Below are positions 1 through 11,530 of a stretch of 64,000 nucleotides of DNA, one piece after another. The translations under genes and the position numbers were made by a program. Each line of letters begins with the position of its first letter. The stretch's first letter is position 1. Source of the DNA: Eudromia elegans (lineage: Eukaryota; Chordata; Aves; Tinamiformes; Tinamidae). The notes beneath the pieces are model-generated. The model did no database searches. It had not been told where the DNA came from and saw only the letters and a list, made by a program, of their open reading frames with translations. The stretch covers positions 1,424,450-1,488,449 of the forward strand of contig PTEX01000197.1 of assembly GCA_003342815.1 (NCBI GenBank), given 5' to 3'.

Positions 1-44
1 CTCCATTTTTCTCTGCACCTCCCTTCCCTCCCTCCCCTTCCCTG
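1..44. repeat. Pyrimidine-rich low-complexity tract
   Basis: The first 44 bases are almost entirely C and T on the + strand, with CCCTCCCT-type runs. The tract is cut by the window edge, so its full length is unknown. It could be simple low-complexity DNA or part of a polypyrimidine tract. No downstream exon is evident. Confidence 0.6.
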
Positions 45-425
45 TGAATACAGCAATAATCAAACAAAAGAGAGCACTGTATTTGCATTCTCAAGCCCCC
101 TTCCAAACTCATACTTGATTTAAAAGCCTCTTCAAACTTTGACAGAGACTCCAAGTATTCCTGCTGCAGGACTGAAGGGCACAACCGGTTACGGCTGTGC
201 CAGAGATTACTGTCTGTCCAGGGGGACAGCTGAGCGTTGTGCATATCCACTCCCAAGCCACCCCATTTATAGGCTGGTATATCAGCAAGCTCAGTAATAT
301 TAGGCATTAACACAGCTGCCTGCCAACTGCAGTAGGCCCATATTCTGTTGGGTAACATCTTCAATTGCCAGCATAAGAGTCATCAGACTTTTTCTTAGCA
401 TTACTCTCAAACTGCTAGCCCTTAC

Positions 426-527
426 CTGCTGTCTTCCCACATCCCACTGTTTCACAGCTGCCCTTCTCCATCAGGCCAGCACTGATAACCACACCACCAC
501 ACACTGGGTGGGTCCATGGAGCCGACC
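426..527 (-). other. Candidate internal exon, minus strand (unidentified gene)
   Basis: Read on the - strand, a strong 3' splice site (pyrimidine-rich tract ending TTTTTTCACAG) precedes 102 bases that end in a consensus 5' splice site (CAG followed by GTAAGG). One frame is open throughout: two leading bases, 33 codons, one trailing base. It contains the stretch HPVCGGVVISAGL. The CGG-V-IS pattern loosely recalls the start of trypsin-like protease domains, but the following WVLTAAHC-type motif is absent, so I do not assign that family. The other two frames contain stops. The phase at its 5' end fits the 3' end of the candidate at 37382-37470, which lies upstream on this strand. It could equally be a non-coding RNA exon or a chance arrangement. 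Confidence 0.2.
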
Positions 528-3500
528 CTGTGAAAAAACAAAGTTGAGAGTGTAAGGGATGCTGGGTTTATTTTTGGTTTCCTGAGCAGCTCCCTTCAGA
601 GTAAAGGAGCAGAAATGGGGATGGGGTGCACATTCACCAGCAGTTAGCCATTAGGACAGTCGTCCTCTGTCATTAAAAGAGCACCATCATTTTATCTGCT
701 CCTTTCAGCCCTTTCATATTTGAAAAGTTAACAGCCAACCGAAACCCCTCTAGCATGTCACAAGCATGTTTAGGGCAGAGGTACAAGTATTTCCACCTTT
801 CAAGTTACATTAGGGACCTTATTTGTTTCTTACTACTAGCATAAATGGTGGGCCTCAGATTTCCTCTCTTCAATCAGTTGCAGTGAGGTTAAGTCTATTT
901 GCAATTTCACTTCAGTGCCTGCTGAAACATTTACTGAAATCAACAAGAAAAAAACATTTCACTTACTAAGGTAGGAATTAAATTCTCTCTTTCCAAGCAG
1001 CCTTGAAGTATTGCTTTCTGCTCTTTATCACCAAGTCTCACAAGAAGGGACTCTTCCACTTCTGCTCACAGAAATGAAAATGAGGGATGATAAGTATGAT
1101 CTGAAAACTTCAATCTGCGTCACTCTGAATAAGGCTAAGATAGTGCTTTCAAGGAGAAGTTTGATACTGTCTTAAATTCTTTTGTTTAGAGTTTAAGACT
1201 ATTTGCAAAAAAAAAAAAAAACCACTATGAAACTGGGTTTCTTCTCTTTTTCAAGGCAGATTCTTATGACTTGAGAGTTTTAGAAGGAATATTTGCTTAT
1301 TTTTCTCCCTCCAGCTTTAGGAATATTAAGATGGCTAGCCATGGACTTCTGTATTTTTAACAGAGAATATAGATGTTTCTGAACTTAGTACAGAATGCTC
1401 ACATGCCTTTTGTGAAGAAGAAGAGCACGGAATGCCTAAGAAAGCACCTCTCAATTATTCAGGCCCAAAAATCACTTACTCCATTAGTTTCCCCATTGCC
1501 AGGATGCCTTTCAGACTGGCCAGAACCACCATTCTAGCATTTAATAAAAATAAGAGGCCTGCTTAGCATATCCTAAGAGGGCACAGCCTCTTCTTTCCTC
1601 TGTGACCATGATATTAAAATATTTAAAAATATTTATAGCACTTATTTTCCCACTGCACTAACAGCTAATGCTGAAGTACCTGAACTATTTTGCAAATTGA
1701 CATGAGCTCAGTGAAAGAGCAAAAAAAGTCAAGCAACATGATTAAAAGTTTTTTTAAGATACTCAGTTTATTTCCTTTTCATTAAATGTTGGTGCTGGCA
1801 GTAAATACATGAAAAGCAAAAGTATCATGAATATTCCTCTTAAACAGCATACAATATTACTGGCCTCCAACTTCATGATTGGGTAACTGTCATTACCACT
1901 TGGTTTCTGAGGGAAACTGAAGCCCATAACACATCTGGGAATTTTCTACATATCCAGATTCCCACTCCAGCATCCCTTGTAGGAAACCTGTTGTCCCTCA
2001 CATGGACATACCTTGGATCCTCAGGTGGAAAATGACACAAATAAACAGGCTGCTGCAAATAGCTGCCATAGCACCCAGTCAGAAAGACTGAGTTACTAAC
2101 TCAGATACGAAGTAGTGTTGCCCCAAAAGCAAAGCAGGAACCAGCCTGTGACTCAGCTGCTCCCAGCCTAGTTTCACCCTCCTCCCATGTCCCTTCTGCA
2201 TTGGCAAAGGAGTCAAATCGAGCCAGGTACCCAGCTCTTCCCACCTGCACACACTGGGGCAATGTGGGACCTCCAACACCCTGTGAGCTTTGCTGGCAGC
2301 TAAGGCCCAGACAAGCCCCAAGCACACACTGGCAGAGGCTCCCACCAGCAAACACCAGTTTCTTGCCCAATCACTGCAGCAGCAGACAGCACCAGGTGTG
2401 CTATTTAACCAGCCCGGGTGGGGCTCTTATCCTTTACAGTCAGTCCCCGAGATACTTTGTCTTGAGTCAGCTGCTGGCAGCAGTCCCGGTGAGGCAGTCT
2501 GCTTTGCATCTTCTGTCCCAGGACGGCCCTCAGGCCAGCAGGAAGATGGGCACACGGTGGTACGCCTCTACTTGGGAGGCTGTCGCACCTTCTTTTTGCT
2601 AACATACACTTTTATAGAAAGTAATAAACTAGGTCTAGAAGCAGCTGAATCAAAATAGAATTTGAACTATTTGGCTAAACCTGCACAAACCCATATGAGT
2701 GCACTTATGTGAGCTGACAACCGGTTTTTATCTGGTTAATGTTCATCAATTAATTATAGACCAGCATGTCCACACCAGGCTCTCTCTGTGATTTAGCCAA
2801 GTCAATTTTCAAAAACAGCTTCTACTAACCCAGTTTCAAGTGAACTGTAGAACATATTTCATTACTCAGGGCACCAGCCTATGGTTGGGACTCGCGGGCA
2901 TCCAGCGTGCATAAATGCTGCCCTTACAAGCTCATTACAGAAACTTGCTGTGCCTGATTATATCATCAGTGCCTATCCCAGCACTCTCCCAGGGACTACC
3001 ATGCTCCACCACAAAGTTAACAGAAAGGAATATATGTCCTTGTCTTATCTGCTTCATCTGAGAGCATAAACTGCTAAGAGAGGTCTGTGCTAAGACCCTA
3101 GCCTGCAAAAAGAGGGTAACTAACAGCTGAAGAGCAGTAGCATCTTAAACAGCTGCAGCTGTTTCCCCAGTGAACGTGATTCAGAGCCTCAGTGTTCAAG
3201 AGCTGAAGCTGAGAACATAGCAACAATTCTTGCAAAATATTTTGCTTCTTGTCTTTTTTTTTTTTTCCCTCTTCCACACAATTTTTTAACCTCTTGGTGT
3301 CTGTGCTGAGTCCCTACCTAAAATATGTTTTGTGGTGGAACATGGTTGCTACTTGATCTGTGGCTTGCTAAATTTAGCTAAACACAGCTTGTATAAAATG
3401 GTTCTCCTGAAATGTCAGTAGCCACACATAAGGTTGCCAATGTCATCTATCCAGGAAGTGTGACACCACGGCAGTTACATTGTGTACTTAAAATAATAGT

Positions 3501-5699
3501 AAGACTCTGTGGAGATGCAACCATAAAATTGAGTCAAAAAAAAAAAAAAGACAGACTTCAAGAGAAAGAGAGTAGCTTTTTGAACTTGACTGGAGTCACT
3601 GAAGACTGAAAAAAAGAATGACATGCCTCAAGTGTCTTTGACAACACAGAGTTAAAATAGAAAAGGGACTTGTAACCTAAAGGAATGGTAGACACAAAGG
3701 AAAAAAAGAATAGACCAGCATAACATATAATTCCTTTCCTTCTTCTTAAGTTACCAAGCATTTGATATCACCATACAACTTGTAAATACATGATTTTGGT
3801 AGAAGTATCAAATACATAACTAATTCTCCATCTGACAAGGCACTGTGATCCATGGAAATGCCTTTCCTAGGATCTTCATGAGGGTGATACCAGCAGCTGC
3901 TAGAAAGCTCTCCTTTTGTACTCCGTAAGTAGCTGCTGCTCCCTGTGCAGCATCACAGGGAATCAAAGTCAGATGTGGGAAGCATCAGCCTAAGTCTATA
4001 AATATTCCCAAAGCAGCTTTGCTTTTTTTTTTTTTTAAGCAACAGAAAGAATGACTGTATATGAACTTAAGTCCATGTTTAGAAGTTCAGAAAAGCAAAA
4101 ACAAATAATGACTTTTTTTTTTTAAAGTTACTCTGATAATATCTACAGTCATGGAAGCAGCAAGAGGCACCTGCTCCTGTAGAGTATCAGCTCAATTTAT
4201 TCCATGCCCAATTATGAGAGAAAGAGGGCAGAAACAAGCACCACGGGCCTCCCACCTTAATCTTGTGTAAAGGATTAAGGCAAGGACCAGCCTGTGAAGC
4301 TAAACTCAAACTATTTCCTGGCTAACTAATGTAATGAAACGTAATGCAAGCAGTGGGTTGCACCAGCTGCTGCATCATTGCCAAACCAAAGACAGATGAG
4401 CAAGCTGAGACAGCCCAAATAGAAAAGGAGCACGCTGTTAACCCCACCTTGCAAATCCTCCCCTGCCTCCATACACCAATGTCATGCCCAGGCCTTGGGG
4501 TGGTCCCAGAGATAAATAAGCTTCTCTCTGTAGGCACCTAAGGCTGCTTAGCTGCTATACAGGCTGGCATGTGATAAACTGAGGGTTGTGAGTCAGGCTA
4601 AGCTGATGGAAGGAGAAGTCTGAGTGCAGGTGCAATTAAGGATTCATTAGCATACAAAATCCTCACAGTTCTCACCCAAAGCCTGTGGCAAAGCTAAGTA
4701 GCAGCCAAGCTATACTGGTTTAGGGGTCTTGTGGTTCTTGTTCTAGGAAATGCACAAAAATGGTGGGGGGGAGGCCTAAAGCAAAGGCCATGTTAAAGAA
4801 CAATTCTGCTGTAGGACCTTGAGGGAAAGAGGTATGGGGTGGAGTGGAAGCAAATGCATTTGGGCTGGAGAAGGAGCTTGCTTCAGCAGTGCTGCCTCAT
4901 GTCTGTCTGATCCCACAGTTAGAAAAATTATCATATCTTCTTCTCTCAGTAGACAAATCCCCCAGTCTTAATGATGTAAAACAACCCACTGGGCCTCAGA
5001 TTTAGCTAACTGGGTACCAAAGAGCCATTTTCAAGGCTGAAATGCTTGAATTTTTTTTGCACTGTGAGAGCAAGGTGAAGGAATGAGGGATTAACTGTGA
5101 AAAATGCATGAGTGTGAGGAAACAGAGCTGTTATCCAGTGTCCTCCTATTTACAGAGCTGCCTGACTCTTCAGATAGATAAGCTTTTGGCTCTGGTGGGA
5201 TGGCTGTGAGAAGGGATAATACAGGGGTTTAGAGAGCAACAGGACAAGAACATGTTTGCTAGGCAACCACCAGTACAGATGCTGTAGTGTTTATCACCAA
5301 TATTTTGCAGAACTTTCCATAAACTAAAACTGTTGACCTACTTACCCAAGGCCATGCATAATTATCTTCATATTCAACATAAATTAGCAAGATGTGGATG
5401 CCATTAATATAGGGACAGTGTAACCTGTATCATTGCTCACATTCAGTGACGTGCAAAGTAATTTTAACTATATATAGCCAATAATTACAGCAGAAGAAAG
5501 GGGGAAAAAGTATGATTAGAATAGAAGGGTGGAATAGCCAACATTAAAAAGTGCTGATTCACCTTCCCCCTATTTTACATCTTAATTTTAGGCTATTTTT
5601 TTCCCCAAATAAGCATCTCTAGAGCTAACTGAAGATCCTGTGGATGATATGGTTTCATCATCCCAAGACAATAAGAACACTTTTTTTCTTTCAGTCTAG
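528..5699. other. Non-coding stretch, no gene seen
   Basis: Unique DNA with homopolymers, including A15 at 1207-1221 and T or A runs near 3248, 3536, 4023 and 4114. A GC-richer patch at about 2100-2600 has overlapping open frames of 90-133 codons on both strands. None resembles a known protein, and mutual overlap on both strands points to composition rather than coding. A splice-like 54-base segment at 1480-1533 (- strand) is discussed among the rejected items. No interspersed repeat was recognised. Confidence 0.6.
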
Positions 5700-5774
5700 T
5701 TAGAAATTTGGAGTCCTAATGATTATGGTGCAAATGAGAAAACTCAAGTGAATCTCGTGGACATGCATACCAAA
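5700..5774 (+). other. Weak candidate microexon, plus strand
   Basis: A long T-rich tract ending CTTTCAGTCTAG is followed by 75 bases (25 codons, phase 0 to 0) and then the consensus donor GTAAGTG at 5775. The frame is open if the second AG (TCTAG) is the acceptor. If the first AG (CTTTCAG) is used, every frame meets an in-frame stop. No domain is recognisable in 25 residues. The splice signals are good but the coding evidence is thin, so a non-coding exon or coincidence is as likely. Confidence 0.13.
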
Positions 5775-8334
5775 GTAAGTGTTGCAAGTTAAAAGGGAAA
5801 CAGGGCCTTTATTTTTAATTAATTCTTATTTAACTCAATATCTAGCAATCAGTTGGAACAAAACTTCTCTTTGTTTAACATTAAACAGCTGCTGTTCCAT
5901 TAATAGCTGAATAAACTACTAATCTAGGTTCCCCAAGGAAGACCTCCAGCAAGAAAAATCTGAAAGAAATATCAGATATTTAAAAATTGTGCAGGCTTTT
6001 TTTTTTTTTTTTTTTCAAGAATGCTGGGGGGAAGGGGAGAGTAGGGGAGATGAGGAGCACTTTACACATGCACAGCTTTAAGGGGCTTTGTCTAAGTTCA
6101 GAATTGCTGGTAGCAGGCTTCCAGTTTTCACAGCCAGCTGCAGCAGCAAGTTAAATCAATGCATAAATCTGCCAAACAATTTGAAGAGGGTAAGCCCAGC
6201 ATGGAAAATATGGGTGTAGAGCTAGACCTGCCCATGTTGGCAGATACTGTCAAATTTGCAGCTCTGCAAAATTTCCAGTCATAAGAAATGAACCCGAAGC
6301 ATCATCACAGATTTGATCTTCCCTAGGTGCTAATGATCTGGAAACCTGAAGTAGAGTCTTTGACTGCAAGAGTCCCATTCCTGGTATAAATCCTACTGCC
6401 CATCAAAAGGAGAGAGGACTGCCCCAGACCGGAACCTGACAGCATTACTCAAATTATACTACTCCGTCTTGGCCGACAGTGGGATAAAATTTAGTCCAGT
6501 GCAAATGTTATCCTCATTAAGCCTGTGCCAAGTGATTTGCTAGTTCAGCTAATATGAATGGGCTGTGGGTATCTGAATACAAAATAAGCACTTTCCCCTC
6601 TTTAATTATAGTCCTTATGTTTCATGATTTAGGTTGCTCCTGTCATTGTTTGCAAGAGCGGATGGCATTGCATAACAGTGTGTAACACGATACAGCTGCA
6701 GACAGGGCTGCTCAACCAGTGCAAATCCAAACAGAAAACAGCTTCTTCTGTTAACCAACAGCTGAACAACAGTAGGGATACCTCACCCATCCCTTTTGCG
6801 CTGGTAGGGGTAGGAGCAGGGGCAGGCCTGTTGGCTGTCCCTTTGCCCTGTTTACATCCAGCTTACTATCGTCACCAGGATCTTAGTGAGATTTGACTAA
6901 GGCAGGAAGGCAAATTGGTTCTGTTTGGAGTGTTTTTGATATAAGTGTTAGCATGCTTATTTTTAGAAGATGGGAAACTCACCCCAACAATTACCCTTTT
7001 GCTTCACAAAATGTGAAACCTTTTTTTTTGAGTAAGCCCTGTACAATCGAGTCCAGCAACACTTCAGCCATCATTTTCAGGACTGGGATTAGTTTGTACT
7101 TGACTAGATTTTCACTCATCTGAGGTAAATTCTGTAAAATGAAGGGAGAGGGTTTTTCTTCTTGCATACTTCAGTGCAATACCTCTGAAGTTACTGCTAC
7201 CAGATAAGCTATGTAGCATAGCACAACCTTATGTGGAGACTCAGACTGAGTGACTTATTTTTAGCTCACATCTCTACCTTAAGAGGTGCCCATTCTAATA
7301 ATCCAGTACAGCCCCTGCTGATACCATTGAAACTTTCCCAACCCAAGATGTTATATTTAGTCAAAGCGATATTAAACTAAGTCATCTTAAAATCATGCCA
7401 CTGCTTTAAAGTGTTTCATAACCATTTGTGCATTCAGATTAGTCTGGCACATTGCATATCGATGCTTTACAGGAAAAAGCTGCACCATTTTTAAATTAGT
7501 GCAACTTCTAGAGTAAGATCTACAGCGCAACTTTTTGCTTTCACTGCTTGAAACAGAAATTTTAAGTATGTTGACCTGTATTCTAGAATATGAGGTACAG
7601 GATTTGTCAAACGAAATGAACAGCTGCACATGCTCTTTTTCCGCAGAGACTGGGGAATTTAGAAGCTTGTAAGTGCTACTAGATATGGCAAGACCACCTG
7701 AAAACCCTATAGGTGCCAATTCACAGTCACAGAGATCTGACCTAGAAATCCTCCTCACATGTGGTTCCCAGTTCAGTGTGTTGCACTGAACACACTGTGT
7801 ATAATGGGACAACTTAGAAAATGCAGGCCTTCTAACAGAGCAGTTTTTCCATCTGGTGCATGCCCAAACCTGATTGAAGCACATCCCATAGCGCCTTGGC
7901 TACCAAGTGCAGGTTGCTATTAAACCAACTGCATACATTAGTCGGGAACATTGCTTACTAAGTATGTTCAGACTTTTGGTTGTCTTACAGCTGGCGATTA
8001 TCTGATCTTCAAAAGCTACCCAGGATTCCAGTGCTGGTGACTGCTATGCACGTGGCTCCATCTCAGAACTGCAGTTTTCTGCAGACTGAGCTGGTTTGCT
8101 GCACATGGTTCTCAGTTCAGACCAGCAAGACAGGAGGCGGCATACACAAAGCCTCTAAAACACAGACAGCAAAACATCACTTCTCCACCCATTCAATTAT
8201 TTGGGATTTTCTCAAGCATTTTTACCCCAAGTGTTTGCAATAGTAAAAATACATGTATTCAGATTCAAGATTTCATTTTCTGGCCTAGGCATCCTAATAT
8301 TTCTTAAAGCTGACTGCAATACTACATAAAAAAG
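5775..8334. other. Non-coding stretch, no gene seen
   Basis: Mostly AT-rich unique DNA. A T-run of about 18 lies at 5998-6015. The longest uninterrupted frame of the window (163 codons, - strand, 7393-7884) is here. Its translation shows no domain, signal peptide or repeat, and its length is within chance for this much DNA. No promoter, RNA gene or transposon was recognised. Confidence 0.6.
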
Positions 8335-8404
8335 GATGAAATTCTGGCCCCATGCAAATTATGGCAAAACTCCCACTGATCTGAATGAGGCCACATATTC
8401 ACCC
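8335..8404. repeat. Decayed palindromic ancient repeat
   Basis: The segment runs from GAAATTCTGGCCCC through GGCAAAACTCCCACTGA to GGCCACATATTCACC, so its two ends are imperfect inverted copies of each other. From memory this matches a very common old reptile and bird repeat in which a 'tcctggcccc' arm, 'ttgaagtcaatgg' core and inverted arm recur. I do not recall a secure family name. It is far diverged, implying insertion long before modern bird radiations. Related-looking remnants lie at 32573-32630 and 39525-39585. Confidence 0.5.
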
Positions 8405-9702
8405 TACACCTTCCAAAATGTACGAGTCTAGATTTAAAATGCATTTTATAAATATAGCTCTAAACTGCTCTTTCTGGGGCTGGATACCCAAAGAGGGAAC
8501 ATCAGAGTGCATCCTTGCCATATTCTTTAGAAGTTTCCAGGTTTGACTAACTGGGATGAAATAACATTCTGTATTCCCATCAAAATTTAGCAAAATTAGT
8601 TAAGTCAAAAAGGTTAAAAAACTATGAATGAACTTAAGCTACAGCCCCTGGAATTTTCCTCCAATAGCTCTCAGAGTATTTGTTTTTCTGCTGAACTGCA
8701 GTTCATCTTTCATTTTCCCCTGTCACTTCTGACCTCCATTCCTCAGTAGGATGCTAGATTCCTTGGCAAAGAGACACAGGCTGTGTCAGTACAATTTCTC
8801 ATACTCCACTGATCATTAACTCATCTGCAAAATTCCTTCCAGATATTTTACTTCTTCCCTTGTGTCTCTGCAGCAGAAGCAGTGTACCTCCAGGCAGCCT
8901 TAAATATTTTCTTTTTGTGGAGAAAACCAAAGAAACTTAACAACATGTGATGAGCACCAGGCTTTCCAGAGAACCCGTTCTGTTTGAGAAAATGCTCCCG
9001 AGGGAGCAACACACTGTATCTTACCCATAGATAAGCAGCAACAAGCCCTTCAGCAGTAAACTGCATAGTCTCCACTTGGGGAGAAACATAATACCTCTAA
9101 GTCAACAAGTCAGGCAGGGCACTGATAGCTTTCTCAGAACTGAACAGACATTATTACATATCTGGTAGTAAACTTGTAGAAGTTGACAGTATGTGTGTTT
9201 ATTACCACACTACAGTGTTTTATAAATTGCTTTTTGAATTCCCTCCAAGTGTTTATCAAGTTCAGTATCTCTCAGATTATGGTCTACAGGTCTCCTATGA
9301 TGTGCAGAAAGTTGACAGGGTTCAAGGGCTGCACTTTTCTTTACTTCTGTCTCTCCCCTAAACTGCTTCTAATGCGGCGGGATATGACACAGCAGAAGCA
9401 AGAAGCAAAAGATGAAACATGCGCTATGTGAATGAAAAGGAAAGGGGTACATCATATCAGGAAAACCGATGGAGGGATTTCTCCAGGTTCTCTCTACAGA
9501 AATTGGATTCATGCTATGAAACTGCTGGGACAAACCTTGAGCTAGGTGAATTTTTTTCTGCTGAATGAACAAATATTGTGCCGTCCCAATGCCTGCAGAC
9601 AGAGGCAGCCGTTAGAGGGCAGCAGGTCTCTAACACATGTGCTAAACATCTCCTTTCCATACAGGATGTCCAAACAAGCAGAGCTCACAAGGCAAGACTA
9701 AA
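8405..9702. other. Non-coding stretch, no gene seen
   Basis: Unique DNA without recognisable genes, repeats or RNA genes. Short open frames on both strands (up to about 82 codons) match no family and overlap one another. Confidence 0.55.
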
Positions 9703-9741
9703 GGTATTAAAAAAAAAAAAAAAAAAGGAGGGAGGGGAAAG
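9703..9741 (+). repeat. 39-bp direct repeat, copy 1 (contains A18)
   Basis: The unit is GGTATT, eighteen A residues, then GGAGGGAGGGGAAAG. It recurs without a single difference at 9842-9880, an offset of 139 bases. The DNA between and around the copies is unrelated. Identity including the homopolymer length suggests a recent local duplication by template switching, or an assembly artefact. Confidence 0.85.
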
Positions 9742-9841
9742 TAACAACAGCTTTAGTTGCTCTTGACATGATTTCATTTAACTTGCTAGGTCTCTGACCT
9801 TTCAGTGTTGGTGCAAATAGAAGTGGAAATGTAACACTGAG

Positions 9842-9880
9842 GGTATTAAAAAAAAAAAAAAAAAAGGAGGGAGGGGAAAG
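9842..9880 (+). repeat. 39-bp direct repeat, copy 2 (contains A18)
   Basis: Exact second copy of the 9703-9741 unit, again with an A18 core and the same purine-rich 3' half. The flanks differ on both sides, so only these 39 bases were copied. Confidence 0.85.
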
Positions 9881-11119
9881 AACAATTTCTCATTAAAGAA
9901 GTCACTGTTAACCAAGCACCTACCCAGAGGCAGTACAGCCACATACAATCCCATGCCAGGAATAAAAGTGTTGTAATGTCTCATCTTGAATGACCCATCC
10001 ACCCTCCTGCCCAGCTATTCTCCTGGAGATGTAAGAATTAGATCTCTGGCAAACATTCGCATTTAACAGCTCAATGGAAGTCCCTAGTGAAATATTCATT
10101 TTGCAGCTTTCCCTCAGCCTCATGTAATGAAAGCAGAAAAAAAAAAAAAAAAAAAAAAGTCCTGTAACACACAAGCTGGCAAGCTGGGATTCTCGTGGCC
10201 CTGAAGTTTTGTTTTGCAAGGAGCAATAAAAATTCACCCTGCCATCTAGGTCTGATGTCCTTTGCTTGATGTGATCTCATTCTCAAACTGACACTGTGGC
10301 TGCTGAAGACACGATGTATTCAGAATACGGTATAAACAGAGAGCAAGCGCTTTTCTGGAGACAAAAGGCATGTTTGACTGCTTCTTTGTCGAGTGCAATT
10401 CTAGTAGCAGACAAATCCCTTGCAGAGATGCGATAGGCTGCTTTTTCCATCCCAGTTGATCCAGGCACACAGAAGTTTCTTAACAATAGGAGCATATGAC
10501 ATAGAATGGAAATAAGGCAGGACTGGGGAGCCAGGAGTGACTCGGCTCTGATCACCAAGAGCAACTTATTTGTCCCACCACATTGCTAACATTTTTCGTC
10601 AGCGAGATCTGAAGTGCAAGTCACAGATTTGAAGCATGACATGGTATGAGGGACTTTGGGTGGCAGCCACACCCAGCGAGGTCTCCTCCACGGCCGGCTA
10701 AATCCAGGGGCTGATGTCGCCCTGCACCGGGAACGCAATGTGAGCTGCTCTGCCGGGACAGCCCAGGCTGACCGCCCGTGACCACGTGCTGCTGCTGCTG
10801 CCAGCACAAGGATGCTGGCAAGGCCCTGAGGCAGGGCATGGGGACTGGGTTGGGGGCTCAGCAGGGATGGAGGGGCCCTCAGGGAGCTGCAGATGCTTCC
10901 AGATCATGATATGTTCCCTGTGGCACATCCCCACACCAGCATCTTGGAAAGGGTCAGTCTGCTGTCTCTCTGTCACCGGGACCATAAGTATGTGGGGCCA
11001 CTGTGTCCAGCCGCTGTGCTTGCAGCTACCTGCCTTACAGTCTCCCTCCTAAACTGCTCAGCTCCCCTCAATCATGTGAGAGGAGGGTTGGTTTGCAATG
11101 CCTAACATTTACCTAGCTC
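9881..11119. other. Non-coding stretch with A22 run and GC-rich patch
   Basis: A run of 22 A lies at 10137-10158. The segment of about 10650-11050 is GC-richer, with scattered CpG and a short CTG run near 10787-10799. Several overlapping frames of 70-95 codons on both strands are explained by the low frequency of stops in GC-rich DNA. No promoter or gene could be supported. Confidence 0.5.
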
Positions 11120-11530
11120 CTTACCTCAGCTCATGCATGACAAGTTTGTTATTTGCTTTTGTGTCAGCATTGTCCTTTAACTTGAATAGCTCCTTTTCCT
11201 CCTTAGCATTAACCTCCAGGATATATTTATAGAGAGCAATCATATCCCTCCCTCAGCTTTCATGATGCTGGACTAAATAAGTCAAGCTCTTTCAGTCTAC
11301 TTTTATCACATCGGCTCTCCAACACCCTAATCCTCCCTGCAGCCTTTCTTTGCACCTGTTCCAGTGTGAATCAATCTTTTCCGAACACGAATGACCATAA
11401 CTGCACAGCATTGTGTAGATGGCAGGTCACACTGCTTTTCACAACAGAACGAGCATTTCCCTTTCTCAAACACAGACATTTCACATCCTGCAGCCAGGGA
11501 TCTCATTGCCCTTTCATCAGTCACAGCATT
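11120..11530 (-). mobile_element. Ancient CR1-type LINE fragment (antisense)
   Basis: The + strand shows the antisense of the old CR1 reverse-transcriptase-to-3' region: TTTATAGAGAGCAATCATAT, GTCAAGCTCTTTCAGTCT, a CAACACCCTAATC block, TTTGCACCTGTTCCAGT, and GACCATAACTGCACAGC. These run in the order known for old amniote CR1 copies. The element is heavily diverged, with no recognisable 3' tail and no coding capacity, so it is a truncated fossil much older than the CR1 copies at 58.3 and 63.4 kb. The outer limits are approximate; the core at about 11220-11520 is firm. Confidence 0.7.

Noticed and set aside
1480-1533. 54-base segment on - strand between TGCTAG and GGA/GTAAGTGA
   Set aside because: The donor is excellent but the tract before the acceptor is weak. 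Two frames are open by virtue of shortness, and the frame needed to join the 426-527 candidate has a stop.
2201-2658. Overlapping 133- and 122-codon + frames
   Set aside because: Frames on both strands overlap in a GC-richer patch, with no recognisable protein and no splice support.
7393-7884. Longest open frame of the window (163 codons, - strand)
   Set aside because: No domain, signal peptide or homologue is recognisable, and one or two frames of this length are expected by chance in 64 kb read in six frames.
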